Assembly: GCA_949282555.1 (NCBI GenBank)
Contig: CASDPK010000022.1
Location: 1-38,511 of the forward strand
Origin: an uncultured Lentisphaeraceae bacterium
GTDB lineage: Bacteria > Verrucomicrobiota > Kiritimatiellia > RFP12 > DVOR01
Length of the DNA: 38,511 bases
Reading direction: 5' to 3'
Each line of letters begins with the position of its first letter. Within the stretch, counting starts at the first letter, position 1. The translations under genes and the position numbers were made by a program. Shown piece after piece: positions 8,114-16,790 of the stretch. The notes under the pieces are model-generated. The model saw nothing but the letters and a program-made list of their open reading frames with translations. It made no database searches and was not told the DNA's origin.

Positions 8114-8146
8114 AAAAAGAACGCCTCTCCCGGCTGGGAGAGGCGT
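8114..8146 (-). terminator. Intrinsic terminator of the sialidase-like gene
   Basis: A perfect 11-bp stem (ACGCCTCTCCC at 8121-8131 with 8136-8146) and a 4-nt loop are followed on the minus strand by a TTCTTTTT tract (8114-8120). It lies 22 nt past the stop codon. Confidence 0.8.
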
Positions 8147-8167
8147 AAGGGGACATCTCTTCTGAAA

Positions 8168-9304
8168 TCAGGGGGTGAGAGCCGTTTTGGGGACACGGAT
8201 GGCGACGATGGAATTCCGCTCTTTCCCCGGACGGTACTTGATATAGGTGACGCACAACAGAGAGCCATCGGGCTCCACGGAGATTCCGGGATATCCACAA
8301 TCCCATCCGGCATGGCTGCGCAGGAGGCGGAGCTTGAGGCCGCCTTCTTCCGCACCGCGGAGTTGGGCATATGTGCCGACCCACAGGACGAAGTGACTGT
8401 TGTAGGGGCCGGAACGGTCGCAATCGCGGAAGGCGATCGCAAGGCGTCCATCGGGAAGTGTCACGCCGGCGTGACGGTCGCCCGTGAGGACGTGAGATGT
8501 GGGCACAGGTTTGCTCCAGGTCTTACCCTCATCACGGCTGAAAATCATGCGGGAGGTGTCCTTGTGCGTTTGCTCTCGGATCAGACAACACAATTCGTCC
8601 GGATTGGTGGGGGAACGGAAGACGTAGGGCTCACAGAGACAGCGGCCTTCTTCTTCCGCCACGAAGAAAGGTTTTTCCCACGTCAACCCACCGTCTCGGG
8701 TGATGGCTCCGTAGAGTTTCCGAGGGGCGCGGTCGGCACCGCCGGGGCCGCTATGATAGAGGCCGAGATAGGCGCCATCCTTCAATTGCACAATGGAGGA
8801 AAAGGTCATGATACATTCGAATCCCTTGCCTAAGGGAGGCATCACTTGCCAAGTCTTCCCCTCATCTTCGCTCATGACACGAGGCATCCAAAGGGTTTCT
8901 TTGTCTTTTTTCCCCCGCTGGGCAAAGATCCAAAGACGGCGCTTGCCATCCGTTGGGTTGGTCAGCGCATAGATAGAGGGACAGTTGGTATACCGATTTT
9001 CCAAGGCTTCTTTGGGGAGGCGGTCGTCCACACGGACCCATGTTTTCCCACCGTCCGAACTTTCGGCCATTGGCCCCAGTGGACCACCATGCCCGTGATT
9101 CCAGACCGCGAGATGGCGGCCATCTTGCGTGCGTAACATTGTGGGGTGCCCGTGGTAGGCCTTTTCGGTGCCTTGGGCGATGACGGTTTGGTGGGATGTG
9201 TCGTCGGCAAGGTCACGGTAGATCGGAGCGGCAAAAGTCCGGACGGAAAGTAGGGTCATCGCCGAAAGGACAACCGTTTTTATGGATGTGCATGTATTCA
9301 TCAT
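8168..9304 (-). CDS. Secreted sialidase-like BNR/Asp-box protein
   Basis: This 378-aa protein has an N-terminal signal peptide (hydrophobic stretch about residues 9-25, cleavage near TFAA) and a six-bladed beta-propeller repeat pattern. Four Asp boxes are visible: SSDGGKTW (82-89), SEDEGKTW (145-152), TRDGGLTW (202-209) and SRDEGKTW (256-263). The BNR_2/sialidase superfamily includes GH33 exo-sialidases, but the classical FRIP motif near the N-terminus is not present. The exact substrate is therefore uncertain, and some members of this superfamily are not sialidases. A sialate-O-acetylesterase-like gene lies 54 nt upstream in the same direction, which supports a role on acetylated sialo- or related glycans. 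The ATG at 9304 (or 9301) follows a GAGAGA sequence. Confidence 0.75.
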   Translation of the reverse strand: MMNTCTSIKTVVLSAMTLLSVRTFAAPIYRDLADDTSHQTVIAQGTEKAYHGHPTMLRTQDGRHLAVWNHGHGGPLGPMAESSDGGKTWVRVDDRLPKEALENRYTNCPSIYALTNPTDGKRRLWIFAQRGKKDKETLWMPRVMSEDEGKTWQVMPPLGKGFECIMTFSSIVQLKDGAYLGLYHSGPGGADRAPRKLYGAITRDGGLTWEKPFFVAEEEGRCLCEPYVFRSPTNPDELCCLIREQTHKDTSRMIFSRDEGKTWSKPVPTSHVLTGDRHAGVTLPDGRLAIAFRDCDRSGPYNSHFVLWVGTYAQLRGAEEGGLKLRLLRSHAGWDCGYPGISVEPDGSLLCVTYIKYRPGKERNSIVAIRVPKTALTP

Positions 9305-9358
9305 AGGTGATCTCTCAATGGTGGTGGAAACTGATCGTGGGGAAGTGGTGAACGTGCG

Positions 9359-10225
9359 TCATTCCCGTGGTTCCGGAAGGGCGGCCGCGAAACGTTCGCC
9401 GAGGGTGAGGAGGCCAAAGGTTCCGAGGTGGACATCATCCTTTGGATAAGGGGTTCGCCAGTCGGTACAACGCATTTGGAGGTCGTCGGCAGGGATTAGG
9501 TGCGCTCCAGGTGTCGCAAGGGAATGGCCGGAATTCTCGGAGACTTGCCGTTGACCTTGGCGGACGAGATCCCTTCCCGTAAACCGTTTGGCCGGGAGCG
9601 GCATCACGGTACCGTAGAGAAAGGGGAGATCCGGGGCGTTGAGGTCTCGGCGAATCGCCTCAATGAAGGCCCGCAGACGTTGCCCGTAGGTTTGGGCGGA
9701 GGTTGGGGGCGCATCGAAGCGGGCGTCGGCCTCTCCTTGTTGCCAAACCATCCCTCGAAGATGAGGGTCGTATCCTTCTGCGCGGAGAGCGGCGAGGGCT
9801 TCGCGCACGGTCTCGATGAACAGGCGATATTCTCGGCCGGGTTTCTGTGTGCCACCGTTGCCAGGAGCCCACAGTGTGTGGAGATCGGAACCCGAGAGGC
9901 CATGCTTGATAAGGGCCCAATGCCGATTCGGAAATCGCCTTGCCAGCGCCGTGCCGAGGCTAAGCTCAACCCCAAAGCGATCGGGGGATTCTGAGGCAGG
10001 CCGTAACGGCAACCACCGCCGGGCGGAATTGGGGCCACCATTCAGTGTGGCCGAGTGCCACAGCAAAACGTCTTTGTTGAGGGTGAAAGACTGGGGGAGA
10101 TTTCGCACGTAACCTTGCCCTGTGGCATTGGATTGCCCGCCGATAAGCACAACATCTATCGGTCTGAGCGCGAACGCCAACGAGCCACAAAGGAGTAAGC
10201 AAACAAGGGAAAGCGCAAGCTTCAA
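9359..10225 (-). CDS. Secreted SGNH/SASA-family esterase (sialate O-acetylesterase-like)
   Basis: This 288-aa protein has a signal peptide (residues 1-19) and SGNH-hydrolase blocks: GQSN with nucleophile S32, a HGLSGSD segment, the SASA-type MVWQQGEAD (159-167), and DDVHL with candidate catalytic D263/H266. The family removes O-acetyl groups from sialic acids or plant-type glycans. The start is TTG at 10225: AAAGGA lies 7-11 nt upstream and an in-frame TAG is found shortly before, so no ATG start is available. It heads a two-gene unit with the sialidase-like gene. Deacetylation before glycosidic cleavage is the likely division of labour, by inference from family and context. Confidence 0.78.
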   Translation of the reverse strand: MKLALSLVCLLLCGSLAFALRPIDVVLIGGQSNATGQGYVRNLPQSFTLNKDVLLWHSATLNGGPNSARRWLPLRPASESPDRFGVELSLGTALARRFPNRHWALIKHGLSGSDLHTLWAPGNGGTQKPGREYRLFIETVREALAALRAEGYDPHLRGMVWQQGEADARFDAPPTSAQTYGQRLRAFIEAIRRDLNAPDLPFLYGTVMPLPAKRFTGRDLVRQGQRQVSENSGHSLATPGAHLIPADDLQMRCTDWRTPYPKDDVHLGTFGLLTLGERFAAALPEPRE

Positions 10226-10341
10226 GGTCTCGTCCTTTTGTATCTACAGAGTTCGCCACTCAATGTAGCAAAGAGCACGTCCGCAGATCAGGTCTTTGTT
10301 GGAAAAGGTCAAGCCTGCCTACGAAAGGACACAGACCATAG

Positions 10342-11025
10342 CTATTTTCGGAACGGACGGCGAAAGAGTAGGATGAATACCGAGGCAAGGAGAAACACAG
10401 GCACCCACAGGGCGTTTCCTTCCTCTCCCGGCAGTGCCCGCACGCAGAAAACGCCAAGCGCTGCGCCAAGGATGAAGAAAAGCACCACGCCAAAGGTGTG
10501 CCGACTCCTGCGCAGCGCCTCAGGGGAGTGCTCGGAGCGCCACGCCAGCAATGCCTCCACGGCGGAGCGAAGATTCCCTGTGCACATCGTTGTGGCCAAG
10601 GCGTGGCCGTGGATCTTCCGAAATCCTTGAACCTGAAGGGCACAGACAAATGAGACCGCCACATTGACCGCAGCATCCGCCACACCGGCGGGAGCAAAGG
10701 CGCAACAAATCAACACCATTGCCTCAAGCAGAAGCAGGGGTTGACGCCAGTGAATCCACTGCCAGGCCCGGCAGGCCCTGCGTCCGCCCTCGGCCAACAG
10801 GATGCCGGCGACAAACGCCGCGATGGGAAGCAGGTAGTGTGCCATTCCCCACAGGTTTCCCTCCGCCAAACGAATGCCGAGCAGGACGATGTTTCCCGTC
10901 TGCGCATTGGCGAAGACACCCCCATGGCAGAGATAGGTGAAGGCATCAAGAAAACCTCCCGCGACGGCGAGCAGTGCGCCCACGCGGAAGGTCTCGGACA
11001 TCTGTTTCTCTTCGGGGTGCGTCAT
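10342..11025 (-). CDS. DUF1275 (YoaK-type) integral membrane protein
   Basis: This 227-aa protein has about six hydrophobic segments. It shows the family's GGFLDAFTYL...FANAQTGNIVLLG N-terminal region and a MCTGNLRSAVEAL segment in the second half, diagnostic of DUF1275. Its function is unknown; it may be a small-molecule transporter. The ATG at 11025 overlaps the TGA stop of the upstream peptidase gene (ATGA), so translational coupling is likely. An internal ATG at 11001 is an alternative start. The intergenic 10226-10341 between this stop and the esterase start holds no gene; a promoter for the esterase pair should lie there, but no convincing one was read. Confidence 0.8.
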   Translation of the reverse strand: MTHPEEKQMSETFRVGALLAVAGGFLDAFTYLCHGGVFANAQTGNIVLLGIRLAEGNLWGMAHYLLPIAAFVAGILLAEGGRRACRAWQWIHWRQPLLLLEAMVLICCAFAPAGVADAAVNVAVSFVCALQVQGFRKIHGHALATTMCTGNLRSAVEALLAWRSEHSPEALRRSRHTFGVVLFFILGAALGVFCVRALPGEEGNALWVPVFLLASVFILLFRRPFRK

Positions 11026-11681
11026 GGCGCTTTGCGCGCGGTCTTCCGGAGTTCTTCCGTGAGCGCGTCCAAATCCCCGTAAGTTTTCGCCAACCACGCG
11101 GCTCCATCTTCGCCCCGTCGGCAGACGGCATTCAAGGGATGCAGAAGGGCCTTTGCGTCGCCATGGTGGCGCGTGCGGATGATATGATCAAGCAAACGTG
11201 CGGCGTGGGTGTAACCCTTCCGGTAGTCTGCCGTGGCGGGGTCGGCCCAACGGGTGGGCTCAGGAAGGAGGATGTAATCGCGCAGATAATCGGTGATGCC
11301 CTCGGTCAGCCACACGGGGGTGGTTCCGCCGGGATAGGCCTGCACCACGTGGGTGAGCTCGTGGACGAACATACCAGCGTCGTCCGTCATGCGGCGGAGA
11401 TAGGGCTCATTGTAGGTGATTGTGCGTCCGCAGGTGACGCCGGGCGCGGCCTTCGGGTCGTCCGTCCGGTGAATGACGATAGGCGTTGTGCCATCAAACG
11501 GCACACCCAGCGCGTCGGCGATCTGCGGCAGATAGAGAGAGGCGACACCCGCCAGAAAGGCCTTTCGGCCCACAGTGATGTCCGGGGCGAATTCCAGATT
11601 CACAGATGCTCCGGTATACGTCGTCGCGCATAGTGCCAGAGGGAGAGCGCAGAAGAGAAGGGGAAGGATAGTGCGGCGCAT
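11022..11681 (-). CDS. Secreted BSP-type zinc metallopeptidase
   Basis: This 219-aa protein has a signal peptide (MRRTILPLLF start, hydrophobic to about residue 20) and the zinc motif HELTH (107-111), with a downstream WLTEGITDYLRD that may supply a third ligand or catalytic side chain. This matches the basic secretory protein / 'peptidase of plants and bacteria' family. Members are presumed gluzincin-like proteases acting outside the cytoplasm; the substrate is unknown. The ATG at 11681 has AAAGG about 8 nt upstream. The open frame continues upstream but lacks signal-like sequence there. The gene is overlapped by the DUF1275 gene at its 3' end. Confidence 0.78.
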   Translation of the reverse strand: MRRTILPLLFCALPLALCATTYTGASVNLEFAPDITVGRKAFLAGVASLYLPQIADALGVPFDGTTPIVIHRTDDPKAAPGVTCGRTITYNEPYLRRMTDDAGMFVHELTHVVQAYPGGTTPVWLTEGITDYLRDYILLPEPTRWADPATADYRKGYTHAARLLDHIIRTRHHGDAKALLHPLNAVCRRGEDGAAWLAKTYGDLDALTEELRKTARKAP

Positions 11682-11705
11682 CACGAAACCTTTTGCTGGA
11701 GGGTA

Positions 11706-11751
11706 AGAAAAAGCCACCCAGAGTGCCCTCGACAGGCGAAGGCTGGGTGGC
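11706..11751 (-). terminator. Intrinsic terminator of argG
   Basis: GCCACCCAG (11713-11721) pairs with CTGGGTGGC (11743-11751) across a longer loop, followed on the minus strand by TTTTTCTT. It lies 24 nt beyond the argG stop. Confidence 0.75.
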
Positions 11752-11774
11752 ACAGATGAAAGGGGAACGTCCGT

Positions 11775-13016
11775 TTAACGTCCAAGGATCTGACCGGAGA
11801 GCGCGAGCATCCGGGCCTCGACAGACTGGATTTCCGCAAACCCCTGGGAGCTGACGGGATTGACACCGTCGGAGGCCTCCATGGAGCTGTCAGCCTCGTT
11901 GTAGATCGAGTGCGGGCAGTCGGTCAAGGAGTCGAAGATGATGTTACCCTTGTAGAGGCTGAGCCGGACGGTGCCGTCGGCATACTGCGCCAGCGTGTCC
12001 ACGGCGTTGCGGGCGGCAACGGTGGTCGGGTCGTAGTAACGGCCATCGTAGATCTGATCGGAGATGAGCTTGGAGAGCTGCATGAAGAAGAGGGTCGCGC
12101 GGCGATCCATCGTTGCCTGGTAGACGTAGCGGATGGCGGAACCAAGGAGTTCCATGCCGGGAGCCTCGTAGACGCCGCGGCTCTTCGTGCCGATGATGCG
12201 GTTTTCAAGGGCGTGCTTCATGCCGATGCCGTTGCGGCCGCCGATTTCGTTGGCCAGCATCATGGCTTCGAGCGGGGTGACGTCTTTGCCGTTGATCTGA
12301 ACGACGCGGCCCTTGCTGAAGCGGATGGTGACGGCTTCCGGCTTGTCAGGGGCCTGCCAAGGCCACACACCCATCGTCGGCTCAACGATGGACATGGAGG
12401 TTTCCATGCTCTCGAGATCCTCCGCCTCATGGGAGAGGCCGGCCATGTTGGCGTCGGTGGAGTATTTTTTCTTGCCGCCGGCAAACGCCACAATGCCGAA
12501 CTGCGCGAGATAATCCACCATCTGCGTGCGGCCGGGGAAGCGCTTCAACAGCCCGGCATCGCGCCAAGGGGAATAAACCTTCATTTCGGGCGCGAAGACG
12601 TTGGTGTAGCGCTCAATGCGCATCTGGTCGTTGCCGCGGCCCGTGGCGCCATGGACGAGCACCTGCACGCCACGCTTCTTCATCTCGGGGATCAGCCCCT
12701 TGATGGTGACGGCGCGGCCAATGCCGGTGGAGTTCCAGTAACCGCCGTCGTACATGGCCTGGCACTTCACCGCCTCCAAGCAGGCATCGGCCATTTCGTT
12801 GCGGAGGTCCACAATCACCGTCTCGATTCCGGTGGGGGCCATGCGCTTGGCCACGTCGTTGATGTCTTTCTCGTCAGGCTGGCCGATGCCGCCCGTGAAG
12901 CCGATGACCTTCACGCCGGCTTCCATCATGACTTTGGCGATGGTGCGCGAATCCAAACCACCCGAAACGCAGGTGCCCGCGACCATACCCTTGAGATCTT
13001 CAAGAACCAGTGCCAT
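11775..13016 (-). CDS. argG: Argininosuccinate synthase
   Basis: The enzyme condenses citrulline and aspartate with ATP to make argininosuccinate in arginine synthesis. The 413-aa protein has the PPi-loop SGGLDS (18-23), a GQPDE segment, the GATGRGNDQMR stretch, and an SPWRD region typical of the family. The P-loop SGGLDS-RTIA differs from the common SGGLDTS form. The ATG at 13016 has GAGGAG at 7-nt spacing; the longer upstream frame is not family-like. It has its own promoter (13051-13059) and terminator. argH is not in the window. Confidence 0.93.
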   Translation of the reverse strand: MALVLEDLKGMVAGTCVSGGLDSRTIAKVMMEAGVKVIGFTGGIGQPDEKDINDVAKRMAPTGIETVIVDLRNEMADACLEAVKCQAMYDGGYWNSTGIGRAVTIKGLIPEMKKRGVQVLVHGATGRGNDQMRIERYTNVFAPEMKVYSPWRDAGLLKRFPGRTQMVDYLAQFGIVAFAGGKKKYSTDANMAGLSHEAEDLESMETSMSIVEPTMGVWPWQAPDKPEAVTIRFSKGRVVQINGKDVTPLEAMMLANEIGGRNGIGMKHALENRIIGTKSRGVYEAPGMELLGSAIRYVYQATMDRRATLFFMQLSKLISDQIYDGRYYDPTTVAARNAVDTLAQYADGTVRLSLYKGNIIFDSLTDCPHSIYNEADSSMEASDGVNPVSSQGFAEIQSVEARMLALSGQILGR

Positions 13017-13050
13017 TTCTAATCTCCTCAATGAGCTGATAAACGCGCAA

Positions 13051-13059
13051 AGTATATCA
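13051..13059 (-). promoter_or_regulatory. Extended -10 promoter of argG
   Basis: On the minus strand TGA-TATACT, 35 nt upstream of the argG ATG, is a near-consensus extended -10. No strong -35 was seen at 16-18 bp. Confidence 0.6.
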
Positions 13060-13134
13060 CAAAACGGCTTGCTCAGACGTTGGCACACGGAAGCTGAATC
13101 GGGCCACCTGGGGGCGTGGTCGCAGCGAGGCGAC

Positions 13135-15474
13135 TCAGACGGGGCGCGGACGCCGTCCGCGGATGGCCACGGCCTGCGTGGGGTCTTCGGGCCAGTAGTG
13201 TTTGGGATAGCGGCCCCGAAGGTCTTTGCGGACAATGGCGTAACCGTTGGCCCAAAACGAGGCAAGGTCGGAGGTGATTTGGACGGGGCGCTGGGCGGGA
13301 GACAGGAGATGCAGGAGCAACGGGATGCGACCCTTGGCGAGGCGTGGGGTGGCTTTGAGGCCGAAGACTTCCTGTATCCGAACGGCGACATAGGGTTGGT
13401 CGAGATCGTAACGCACCAGCATTTCGGACCCGCTGGGCACGGCGAAGCGGGTGGGGGCCTCGGCATCCAATTCACGAAGCGTGTGACCGCTTTCGGCGAG
13501 GGCGGCCCGGAGGGCGTCGGTGAGTCCTAACCCTGGCGTTTGGGCGAGGCGCTCCAAGAGGGTTTCGTCATCGGTTTCGGGCCAACCGTCTTCCGGAAGT
13601 GCGCGGCGAAGAAAGGCGATCCGTTCGCGGAGGGCTCGGGACGTTTTGTCCCATGGGAGGCCTTGGTGGCGCAGACGGCAACGTTCGGCTTCGACTCGGG
13701 CTTCGGGCGGGATCTCCCGCAGGGGGCGGGAACGGAGAACAATGGCGCCGAGGCATTCCTCTTCGGCGGCGATAAGGCGATTTTGCGTTTTGTCCCAAGT
13801 GATACGGGTGCGCAAGGTTTTGGGCAAAAGGTCGAGGTCACTCAGGGTGAGCGGTGCCGCCCAAAGGAGTTTGGCTTCGGCATCGGCGTCGCTCATCCGC
13901 ACGGCCAAGAGCCATTCGGCATTGATGAGGGGAGAGTCGGGCGGGAGAGTCGCGCCGAAACCGGCGGACAAAAGGTAACGTCCGGAGGCATTGTTGCGGC
14001 GATGGGCAAGGTGTCCGGGGAAGGCCCAAAGAAGGTAGGGCACCAAGGCATCGGCCGAGAGCCGTGGGGTCGGAGGCCCCCCTGCCCATCGTTCCGCAAG
14101 GCGCCACACGTCTTTGGGCCGTTCGCGCAAGGCCTCCTCCACCACACGTCGGAAATCCTGCATCTGTCGCAGTTTTGGATTCTTTTCGCCTTCCGCGCAG
14201 AGCGCCGCGAGCAAAGCGCCCCCCGCACGGTCAATGGAACGCAGGCGCAGCATCATGGCCGCAAGGGCGGGATGGACCGGGAAGCGTGCCATGGCGTGCC
14301 CCAATTCGGTGATATGGCCCTCTGCGTCCGTTGCGCCGAGCGAGTGGAGCGTCTCCCGCGCACGCGACCAGGCGGAGGGTGGGGGTGGCGTGAGCCACGG
14401 CAGGTCGTAGGTGCCCCATTCGGCACAGAGCAGGGCAACTTGCGTGAGATCGGCGTCAAGGATTTCAGGTTGGGACGCCGCGGCACGCGTGAGGTTTTCC
14501 CCCTCGCTCCATAGGCGATAACAGATGCCGGGGCAGAGGCGCCCGGCACGGCCGGTGCGTTGTTCGGCACGGTCGAGGGGAATGCGCTGGGTGACCAATC
14601 GGGTGAGGCCGTTGCGCGGGGCATAACGGGGCACGCGCGCCAATCCGGAATCCACGACCACCCGGACGCCCTCGATGGTCAATGAACTTTCGGCGATGGA
14701 TGTCGACAGCACGATTTTGCGCTCACCGGCGGGAGGCGGGGCAACGGCCGCATCCTGTGCGCGGCGGTCAAGGGCGGCATAGAGCGGGGCGATATGCACG
14801 TGCGGCGGCACCCCTTCCGCCTCCAACACCTCGGCGGCGGCGCGGATTTCCCCTTCCCCGGGGAGGAAACAGAGGATGGAACCCTCTTCCTCCGCCAAGG
14901 CTTTGTGGATGGCGGCCACAGGGGCACGGGCGCCGAGATAACGGATCTCCACAGGATAGGCCTTGGCCGGGAGGACGACGGTGTGCGCGTTCGGCAGGAG
15001 ATTCTCTTGAAGGGTGGCCGACATCACCAAAAGGCGGAGATCCGGACGCAGGCTTTCGCGCACCTCGCGGGTCAGGGCGAAGGCCAAATCCAGCGAGAGG
15101 GAGCGTTCATGAAATTCATCGAAGATGATCACGCCCACGTCGTTCAGCTCAGGATCATCCAAGATGCGCCGAGCAAGCAGGCCTTCGGTGAGGAACTCGA
15201 TCCGTGTGTGGGGGCCGATGCACCGCTCCATGCGGACTTGCCAACCGACGGTTTTGCCGGGGCTTTCCCCCAAGCGTTCGGCAATGTATTGGGCGGCACG
15301 GCGAGCCGCCAAACGGCGAGGCTCCAGCACCACGATCTTCCGCCCCTGTAGCCAAGGCGTGCCCAAAAGCGCCGGCGGTATGACGGTCGTTTTTCCTGTG
15401 CCGGGCGGTGCCGTCAGGACGGTGAGATGGTTGGCGGCCAGTGCCTCCAAGAGTTCCGTAAGATCCAAAGCCAT
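13135..15474 (-). CDS. hrpB: ATP-dependent helicase HrpB (DEAH/RHA family)
   Basis: This 779-aa protein has the helicase motifs in order: Walker A APPGTGKTT (22-30), EPRRLAAR, the DEFH box (119-122), SAT (152-154), STSIAESSLTI and QRTGRAGR. A long HrpB-specific C-terminal region follows. HrpB is a presumed RNA helicase of uncertain physiological role in most bacteria. The length is close to the family norm (about 800 aa). The ATG at 15474 lacks a clear Shine-Dalgarno sequence. It lies downstream of rpsO, with the rpsO terminator in between. Two small stems without a T-tract lie between its stop and argG. Confidence 0.93.
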   Translation of the reverse strand: MALDLTELLEALAANHLTVLTAPPGTGKTTVIPPALLGTPWLQGRKIVVLEPRRLAARRAAQYIAERLGESPGKTVGWQVRMERCIGPHTRIEFLTEGLLARRILDDPELNDVGVIIFDEFHERSLSLDLAFALTREVRESLRPDLRLLVMSATLQENLLPNAHTVVLPAKAYPVEIRYLGARAPVAAIHKALAEEEGSILCFLPGEGEIRAAAEVLEAEGVPPHVHIAPLYAALDRRAQDAAVAPPPAGERKIVLSTSIAESSLTIEGVRVVVDSGLARVPRYAPRNGLTRLVTQRIPLDRAEQRTGRAGRLCPGICYRLWSEGENLTRAAASQPEILDADLTQVALLCAEWGTYDLPWLTPPPPSAWSRARETLHSLGATDAEGHITELGHAMARFPVHPALAAMMLRLRSIDRAGGALLAALCAEGEKNPKLRQMQDFRRVVEEALRERPKDVWRLAERWAGGPPTPRLSADALVPYLLWAFPGHLAHRRNNASGRYLLSAGFGATLPPDSPLINAEWLLAVRMSDADAEAKLLWAAPLTLSDLDLLPKTLRTRITWDKTQNRLIAAEEECLGAIVLRSRPLREIPPEARVEAERCRLRHQGLPWDKTSRALRERIAFLRRALPEDGWPETDDETLLERLAQTPGLGLTDALRAALAESGHTLRELDAEAPTRFAVPSGSEMLVRYDLDQPYVAVRIQEVFGLKATPRLAKGRIPLLLHLLSPAQRPVQITSDLASFWANGYAIVRKDLRGRYPKHYWPEDPTQAVAIRGRRPRPV

Positions 15475-15546
15475 GGGTCACAGTATGCCAAAACGGTGCA
15501 GGGAAGGTGGGCGACCGGAGCGGATCCTTCGCTTGCCGATGACCCC

Positions 15547-15579
15547 AAAAAGAAGAGGCCGCCAGTCAGGCGGCCTCTT
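15547..15579 (-). terminator. Intrinsic terminator of rpsO
   Basis: An 11-bp stem (15553-15563 with 15569-15579, AAGAGGCCGCC arm) with a 5-nt loop is followed on the minus strand by CTTTTTGG. It lies about 24 nt past the rpsO stop. Confidence 0.8.
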
Positions 15580-15603
15580 TCGTGGACGCATCGAGCGTCC
15601 GTC

Positions 15604-15861
15604 TCAGCGGCGGAGGCTGAGGTCGGCAATGAGCTTCCGGTAAGAAGCCTCGTCCGTGCGCTTGAGGTAATCCAAGAGCTTGCGGCGGTTGTTGACCATG
15701 CGGATGAGGCCGTAGCGGGAGGACTTGTCCTTCTTGTTGGCCTTCAGGTGCTCGGTCAGCGCCTCAATCTTCTTGGTGAGGGTGGCAATCTGAACTTCGC
15801 TGGAACCGGTGTCACGCTCGTGACGCTGGAACTGCTTGCGGATTTCGTTCTTGTCGATCAT
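15604..15861 (-). CDS. rpsO: Small ribosomal subunit protein uS15
   Basis: This 85-aa protein matches S15 in length and in the conserved [28 protein letters not shown] and [13 protein letters not shown] segments that bind 16S rRNA helices 20-22. The ATG at 15861 is preceded by GGAAGAGA; the upstream extension of the frame is not ribosomal. It is expressed from its own promoter with a leader of about 103 nt. The frequent neighbour pnp is not adjacent; hrpB follows after a terminator. Confidence 0.97.
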   Translation of the reverse strand: MIDKNEIRKQFQRHERDTGSSEVQIATLTKKIEALTEHLKANKKDKSSRYGLIRMVNNRRKLLDYLKRTDEASYRKLIADLSLRR

Positions 15862-15901
15862 GGGAATCTCTTCCAACTTGTCTGTGTTGCCTTCCACAGC
15901 C

Positions 15902-15918
15902 GCTCCGGACCTCGGAGC
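15902..15918 (-). promoter_or_regulatory. Stem-loop in rpsO 5' leader
   Basis: GCTCCG (15902-15907) pairs perfectly with CGGAGC (15913-15918) around a 5-nt loop in the rpsO leader, 41 nt upstream of the ATG. S15 represses its own mRNA through leader structures in several phyla. Whether this is such a site is inference. Confidence 0.35.
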
Positions 15919-15970
15919 TTGCCCGCAACGGGGAACGTATCCTAAGACACGTCGCAGGAAAGTTCCACAA

Positions 15971-15999
15971 ATGATATCAAATGCTTTTGGATATCGCAA
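15971..15999 (-). promoter_or_regulatory. rpsO promoter
   Basis: On the minus strand TTGCGA (15994-15999), a 17-bp spacer ending in TGA, and TATCAT (15971-15976) form a full -35/extended -10 promoter. The start is expected near 15964. Confidence 0.75.
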
Positions 16000-16078
16000 T
16001 GCCCGATCGTTTCCGCCACGGTGGGTGGGTTCGCGTCGGAGGTTGTGTGAGGTCTCCCGCGCCTTTGCCATGGCGTTA

Positions 16079-16087
16079 TGTTATACT
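16079..16087 (+). promoter_or_regulatory. Extended -10 promoter of the MarC-family/ABC ATPase pair
   Basis: TGT-TATACT gives an extended -10 with no clear -35. The predicted start, near 16094, leaves a leader of about 28 nt before the ATG at 16122. Confidence 0.55.
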
Positions 16088-16121
16088 TTCACCATCTTGC
16101 ACTTAAAGGATTCTTGAGGCG

Positions 16122-16790
16122 ATGGAACAGGCTTTGCTTTTTGCTTGGGGGAACTTTGTTAAGCTCTTCTTCTTGTTCTGCCCGTTTTTTGTGCTGAATA
16201 TGTTCCTCTCGTTGACGGAGGGGGCGGATCGTGTGCGTAAGCGCGATGTGGCGGTTCGTGTGACGTACGTGGTCGCCGTGGTTGGGGCCATCGCTTACTT
16301 TTTCGGCAATGGGTTCCTCGCGCTTTTTGGGTTGGATCTTGAGGGGTTCCGCATTGGCTCGGGCATTTTGCTGATGATCATGGCGCAGGGGCTGGCCCTT
16401 GGGCATGAGACGCCAACGGCGTCGGATCGTCCGCGCAATGTGGCGGATATCGTGGTGGTGCCATTGGGGATTCCGATCATCATGGGGCCGGCGTGTGTGT
16501 CGCCCATCATCATCATCGGGGCGGAAGCGATCAAGTCCCCGGAGATGGGGTGGCCGACGGTGATTTTCGGTTTTGTGGGGTTCTTGCTGGCAATGATTGC
16601 GTTGGGGGCAATCCTCTTTTTCGCCGATGCCCTGGAAAAGATGTTTGGCAAAAAGGTGATCCGCATTTTCTCCAAGGTTTCGGGCGTCATTCTCATGGCC
16701 ATGGCCGCACAGATGATCGCCAAGGGATTTTTCGCTTATCTCGACGCTTCGGCTGTGGGGCAGAAAATCCTCGGAGCGCTTGCTTCATGA
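16122..16790 (+). CDS. MarC family integral membrane protein
   Basis: This 222-aa protein has about six transmembrane segments. The family features are a PFF...FLSLT segment near the N-terminus, FRIGSGILLMIMAQGLALG, and the PLGIPIIMGPACVSPIIII segment in the centre. The biochemical function of MarC/UPF0056 proteins is unknown; the original link to multiple antibiotic resistance is disputed. AAAGGA lies 11 nt and GAGG 2 nt before the ATG. The stop overlaps the start of the ABC ATPase gene (ATGA), implying a coupled pair. Confidence 0.85.
   Translation: MEQALLFAWGNFVKLFFLFCPFFVLNMFLSLTEGADRVRKRDVAVRVTYVVAVVGAIAYFFGNGFLALFGLDLEGFRIGSGILLMIMAQGLALGHETPTASDRPRNVADIVVVPLGIPIIMGPACVSPIIIIGAEAIKSPEMGWPTVIFGFVGFLLAMIALGAILFFADALEKMFGKKVIRIFSKVSGVILMAMAAQMIAKGFFAYLDASAVGQKILGALAS

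Noticed and set aside
8010..8423. N-terminal extension of RF2
   Set aside because: The frame is open upstream, but it runs through two terminator hairpins and has no RF2-like sequence; GGAG before the ATG at 8009 fixes the start.
13087..13134. Terminator after hrpB
   Set aside because: Two short stems (CCACC/GGTGG type and GTCGC/GCGAC) are present but neither is followed by a T-tract on the minus strand.
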